The position numbers and the translations under genes were made by a program. A stretch of 8,998 bases of DNA from Candidatus Aminicenantota bacterium. GTDB taxonomy: Bacteria; Acidobacteriota; Aminicenantia; Aminicenantales; Aminicenantaceae. Below are positions 6,200-8,998 of this stretch, piece after piece (the first letter of the stretch is position 1; each line of letters opens with the position of its first letter). A model generated the notes under the pieces. It was not told where the DNA came from. It saw only the letters and a list, made by a program, of their open reading frames with translations, and made no database searches. The stretch covers positions 1 through 8,998 of the forward strand of contig JAUWYH010000048.1 of assembly GCA_030615975.1 (NCBI GenBank). The letters run 5' to 3'.

Positions 6200-7720
6200 A
6201 TGCTGTTTAAGATTGCAAGTGCTTCTTTAATCGGGATAGAAGCCTATGTTGTCGATGTCGAGGTGGATATTTCCTTTGGTCTTCCTGCTTTTGTCACCGT
6301 AGGATTACCAGATGCATCGGTCCGTGAGAGCAAGGAGAGGGTGAAAGCTGCTTTAAGGAATTGTGGATATGATTTTCCTTCGCGAAAAATCACTATAAAT
6401 TTAGCTCCTGCAGACCGGAGAAAGGAAGGTTCTTCCTTTGACCTCCCGATTTCTTTGGGCTTCTTGGCTCATTTGGATCTTTTTCCTCAGGATAGAATGG
6501 AGGACTATTTATTTTTGGGAGAGTTGGCCTTGGATGGGAGTCTAAAACCAAGAAAGGGAATTCTTGCCGCTACTGTTCTTGCCAAGAGAAAAGGTTTTAA
6601 AGGGATCGTTATTCCCAAAGAAAATGAAAAAGAGGCAGCTCTGGTAGAAGGGATAGATATTTATGGCCTGGAAAATTTAGTCCGAGTCGTAAGGCTCCTC
6701 AATGAGCCCGAAGATGTATCTCCTTCGAAGTATTCGCTAACGGAACTTCTGCCTCAGCCTAATTATGAAGTTGATTTTCAGGAAATAAGAGGGCAACAGC
6801 ATGTCAAACGTGCTTTAGAGGTGGCTGCAGCTGGATCACATAATGTTCTCTTGATCGGTCCGCCTGGGGCAGGAAAAACGATGCTAGCCAGAAGACTTCC
6901 CACTATATTACCCCCTATGACATTTGAAGAAATCATAGAAGTCACCCAGATCTATAGTGCCGGAGGGTTTTTGAAAGATAAAGGGGCTGTTGGAGAAAGA
7001 CCTTTTCGTACCCCCCATCATACCATCTCTGATGCAGGTTTAATAGGAGGAGGTGTTATTCCTAAGCCTGGAGAAGTCAGCCTTGCTCATCGTGGAGTTT
7101 TGTTTCTGGACGAATTGCCCGAATTCCGCAGGCGTGTCCTTGAAGATTTAAGGCAACCCTTGGAGGATGGAAAAGTGACTGTCTCTCGAGCTTATATGTC
7201 ATTGACTTTTCCCTCTTCTTTTATGCTGGTGGCAGCCATGAATACTTGTGAGGATGCATATCGAGGCTTTTTCTCTTCGGATATCAAATGCACAGACAGC
7301 CAGAGGATCCGTTATTATTCCAAAATTTCCGGACCCCTCCTGGATCGGATTGATATTCAAGTGGAGGTGCCAAAAGTGGAATTTAAAGATATGATTTCCA
7401 GAAATGAGGGGGAAAGCTCAGAAAAGATAAGAGAGAGAGTTGTGAGAGCCAGAGAAAAGCAGCTTGATAGATTCAAAGAGAAAAAGATCTATTGTAATGC
7501 TCAAATGGGAACAAAAGAGGTTAAAAGATTTTGTGCTGTTTGTGAGGAAGGGAGGAAGCTTCTGGAGATGGCAGTGAATCGCCTGGGATTCAGCGCCAGG
7601 GCTTATACTCGCGTCTTGAAGGTCGGGCGGACGATTGCTGATTTAGATGATAAAGAGAGCGTCAGCCCGGTGCATATTTCAGAGGCGATCCAGTACCGGA
7701 TGATGGATAAGTATTTTTGA
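6200..7720 (+). CDS. comM: ComM/YifB-family AAA+ ATPase (Mg-chelatase-like)
   Basis: 506 residues, the usual family length. ComM is a hexameric DNA helicase that drives branch migration when incoming DNA recombines during natural transformation; YifB/ComM homologues are also common in bacteria not known to be competent. Domains: N-terminal Lon-protease-like fold (about 20-140, with VGLPDASVRESKERV and ITINLAPADRRKEG), AAA+ core with Walker A GPPGAGKT (220-227) and Walker B VLFLDE (D304, E305), the segment ISGPLLDRIDI, and the C-terminal Mg-chelatase domain (SARAYTRVLKVGRTIADL, ending AIQYR near the C-terminus). The start MLFKIASASLIGIEAY fits the family opening. Odd point: the central cysteine motif, usually CPCG plus CxC, keeps only C350 and C364. 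It stands 84 bases after the GTPase gene with no obvious operon partner, so a link to the glycosyltransferases is not implied. Confidence 0.96.
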   Translation: MLFKIASASLIGIEAYVVDVEVDISFGLPAFVTVGLPDASVRESKERVKAALRNCGYDFPSRKITINLAPADRRKEGSSFDLPISLGFLAHLDLFPQDRMEDYLFLGELALDGSLKPRKGILAATVLAKRKGFKGIVIPKENEKEAALVEGIDIYGLENLVRVVRLLNEPEDVSPSKYSLTELLPQPNYEVDFQEIRGQQHVKRALEVAAAGSHNVLLIGPPGAGKTMLARRLPTILPPMTFEEIIEVTQIYSAGGFLKDKGAVGERPFRTPHHTISDAGLIGGGVIPKPGEVSLAHRGVLFLDELPEFRRRVLEDLRQPLEDGKVTVSRAYMSLTFPSSFMLVAAMNTCEDAYRGFFSSDIKCTDSQRIRYYSKISGPLLDRIDIQVEVPKVEFKDMISRNEGESSEKIRERVVRAREKQLDRFKEKKIYCNAQMGTKEVKRFCAVCEEGRKLLEMAVNRLGFSARAYTRVLKVGRTIADLDDKESVSPVHISEAIQYRMMDKYF

Positions 7721-7734
7721 CGTAAACAAAATAC

Positions 7735-7775
7735 ATATATTCTCAATTTGACAATTATCTCTAGGATGAATATAT
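7735..7775. promoter_or_regulatory. 8-bp inverted repeat framing the kinase promoter
   Basis: ATATATTC (7735-7742) and its exact reverse complement GAATATAT (7768-7775) lie 33 bp apart centre to centre, about three helical turns. The left arm is just upstream of the -35 hexamer and the right arm overlaps the -10. This is a possible operator for a dimeric regulator, but the region is very AT-rich and chance is a real alternative. Confidence 0.35.
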
Positions 7776-7776
7776 T
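7748..7776 (+). promoter_or_regulatory. Sigma-70-type promoter for the kinase gene
   Basis: A perfect -35 TTGACA (7748-7753) is followed, after exactly 17 bases, by TATATT (7771-7776), one mismatch from the -10 consensus. Transcription would start near 7783-7788, giving a leader of roughly 25 bases before ATG 7811. It sits in the 90-base gap after comM, so the kinase is probably transcribed on its own. Confidence 0.7.
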
Positions 7777-7810
7777 ATAATCATAATAATCAGATGGGAC
7801 TTTAAAGTAC

Positions 7811-8998
7811 ATGAATTGCCCTAAATGTCGTTTTGACAATCCCGAAGATACCTTGTTTTGTGGGAAGTGTGGAGCACGGCTTTCTCCCTCAAGGAAGGAC
7901 TCTATTTCTACCACGAAAACTCTCCCGCCATTCTTAATAGAATTAAAACGAGGAAGCATATTTGATGGGAGATATGAGGTTTTGGAAGAATTGGGCAGCG
8001 GGGGAATGGGCAAAGTTTATAGAGTAGTGGATAAGAAGATAGCGGAAGAGGTGGCATTAAAGCTCTTAAAACCTGAAATCGCAGCTGATAAGATGACCAT
8101 GGAACGCTTCAGGAATGAAATGAAATTTGCCCGCAAGATATCCCACAAGAATGTATGCCGGATGTATCACTTTGGAGAGAAAGGGGGGACTCAATACATA
8201 ACTATGGAATATGTGGCCGGCGAAGATTTGAAAAGTACAATCAAGAGGGTGGGACAACTAAGCGTATTGAAAGCTATATCTATAGCCAAACAAGTATGTG
8301 AGGGTCTTGTAGAAGCACATAATTTAGGACTTGTGCATCGTGATTTAAAGCCGCGGAACATCATGGTTGATCAAGAGGGGAATGCTCGGATTATGGATTT
8401 TGGAATAGCTCGGTCCCTAAAAGCAGATGGGATTACCACTACAGGAGTTATGATCGGGACACCCGATTATATGTCACCTGAACAGGCGGAAGCGAAAGAG
8501 GTAGACCAACGTGCTGATTTATACTCGTTAGGAATAACGCTCTATGAAATGGTAACTGGGAGTGTCCCTTTTAAAGGGGACTCGGCTTTCAGCATTGCTT
8601 TTAAACACAAGACAGAAAAGCCTCCCAGTCCTAAAGAGATCAATGTTCATATTCCAGAAGGCCTAAACCGTTTAATTCTTAAGTGCATTGAAAAGGATAA
8701 AGAGAAGAGGTATCAGAGTGCGGAAGAGCTCCTTTCTGATCTGAGCAATTTAGAGAAAGACTTGCCCACAAAGGAGATAGCTCCAGCCGAGAGAAAGCCC
8801 ACCGCCTTAAAGAAAATAGCAGTGAAGTTTAGTATGAAGAAGGTTTTCATTCCTACTCTAATTTTTCTGGTACTTGTTCTTTGTTTGGCCGCCATATGGT
8901 TTTTCAATCGAAGCGCCAAAATAAGATGGGCTAAAGAGCAAGCAATCCCTGAAATAATCCAGCATATAGAAAATAAAAATTATGCGGCTGCATTTCAA
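7811..8998 (+). CDS. Zinc-ribbon, membrane-anchored Ser/Thr protein kinase (truncated by window end)
   Basis: An ATG at 7811 opens a frame that stays open for 396 codons to the right edge, so the C-terminus is missing. Residues 3-20 form a zinc ribbon (CPKC, ten residues, CGKC). A PknB/Hanks-type kinase domain spans about 55-315: glycine loop GSGGMGKV (62-69), lysine K84 in VALK, helix-C glutamate probably E103, catalytic loop HRDLKPRN (D178), DFG (196-198), and activation segment GTPDYMSPE (216-224). All catalytic residues are present, so it should phosphorylate Ser/Thr. A basic stretch then leads to one transmembrane helix (about 345-365), putting the kinase in the cytosol and the remainder outside. 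The last residues (IPEIIQHIENKNYAAAFQ) look like the start of a helical-repeat or sensor region. The ribosome binding site is weak (GGGA 7796-7799). Substrates and signal are unknown. Confidence 0.95.
   Translation, partial: MNCPKCRFDNPEDTLFCGKCGARLSPSRKDSISTTKTLPPFLIELKRGSIFDGRYEVLEELGSGGMGKVYRVVDKKIAEEVALKLLKPEIAADKMTMERFRNEMKFARKISHKNVCRMYHFGEKGGTQYITMEYVAGEDLKSTIKRVGQLSVLKAISIAKQVCEGLVEAHNLGLVHRDLKPRNIMVDQEGNARIMDFGIARSLKADGITTTGVMIGTPDYMSPEQAEAKEVDQRADLYSLGITLYEMVTGSVPFKGDSAFSIAFKHKTEKPPSPKEINVHIPEGLNRLILKCIEKDKEKRYQSAEELLSDLSNLEKDLPTKEIAPAERKPTALKKIAVKFSMKKVFIPTLIFLVLVLCLAAIWFFNRSAKIRWAKEQAIPEIIQHIENKNYAAAFQ

Noticed and set aside
7776..7781. Perfect TATAAT as the kinase -10
   Set aside because: It is 22 bases from TTGACA, too far for a normal sigma-70 promoter. 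TATATT at 7771 has the correct 17-base spacing.
7603..8013. 136-codon open frame on the minus strand
   Set aside because: It lies across the comM 3' end, the promoter gap and the kinase start, all with clear protein homology on the + strand. Its translation has no recognisable motif.
1..8998. CRISPR array, tRNA, rRNA, insertion sequence or prophage
   Set aside because: No spaced repeats, cloverleaf, transposase or phage-like gene was seen on either strand. Nearly all of the window is explained by protein genes.

Overview
The window is AT-rich, densely coded bacterial DNA. All recognisable genes lie on the + strand, and no gap between genes is longer than about 90 bases. The style of the receptor-like Ser/Thr kinase at the right end (zinc ribbon, 'ISHKNVCRMY', 'HRDLKPRNIM'), together with an MglA-type GTPase, suggests an Acidobacteria/Aminicenantes-like or other deep-branching Gram-negative-type bacterium. 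This placement is inference from protein style; there is no rRNA or other marker gene in the window.

Region 1 (1-5252) is the end of a surface-polysaccharide biosynthesis operon. It starts with the C-terminal tail of an unidentified protein (1-138). A 197-residue charged, coiled-coil protein follows (170-763). Then come four GT-B fold, family-4-like glycosyltransferases (760-1935, 1935-3002, 2999-4072, 4074-5252). The last five genes are tightly coupled: ATGA overlaps, a one-base overlap and a one-base gap. The glycosyltransferases form two paralogous pairs in mirror order A-B-B'-A'. The outer pair (391 and 392 residues) share one architecture and the inner pair (355 and 357 residues) another. 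They probably add successive sugars to one lipid-linked or surface glycan. No flippase, polymerase or exporter is in view, so the cluster must extend to the left.

Region 2 (5253-7720) holds an MglA-type small GTPase with an added charged C-terminal tail (5333-6115) and a ComM/YifB-type AAA+ ATPase (6200-7720). The ATPase keeps its Walker motifs but has a reduced cysteine motif. A small hairpin sits directly against its start codon.

Region 3 (7721-8998) has a good sigma-70-type promoter (TTGACA, 17 bp, TATATT) overlapped by an 8-bp inverted repeat. It drives a zinc-ribbon, membrane-anchored Ser/Thr protein kinase that runs off the right edge.

I see no tRNA, rRNA, CRISPR array, insertion sequence or convincing intrinsic terminator. 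The most unusual features are the mirror-order glycosyltransferase array with its stand-alone coiled-coil partner, and the tailed MglA. I do not see a clearly new system.
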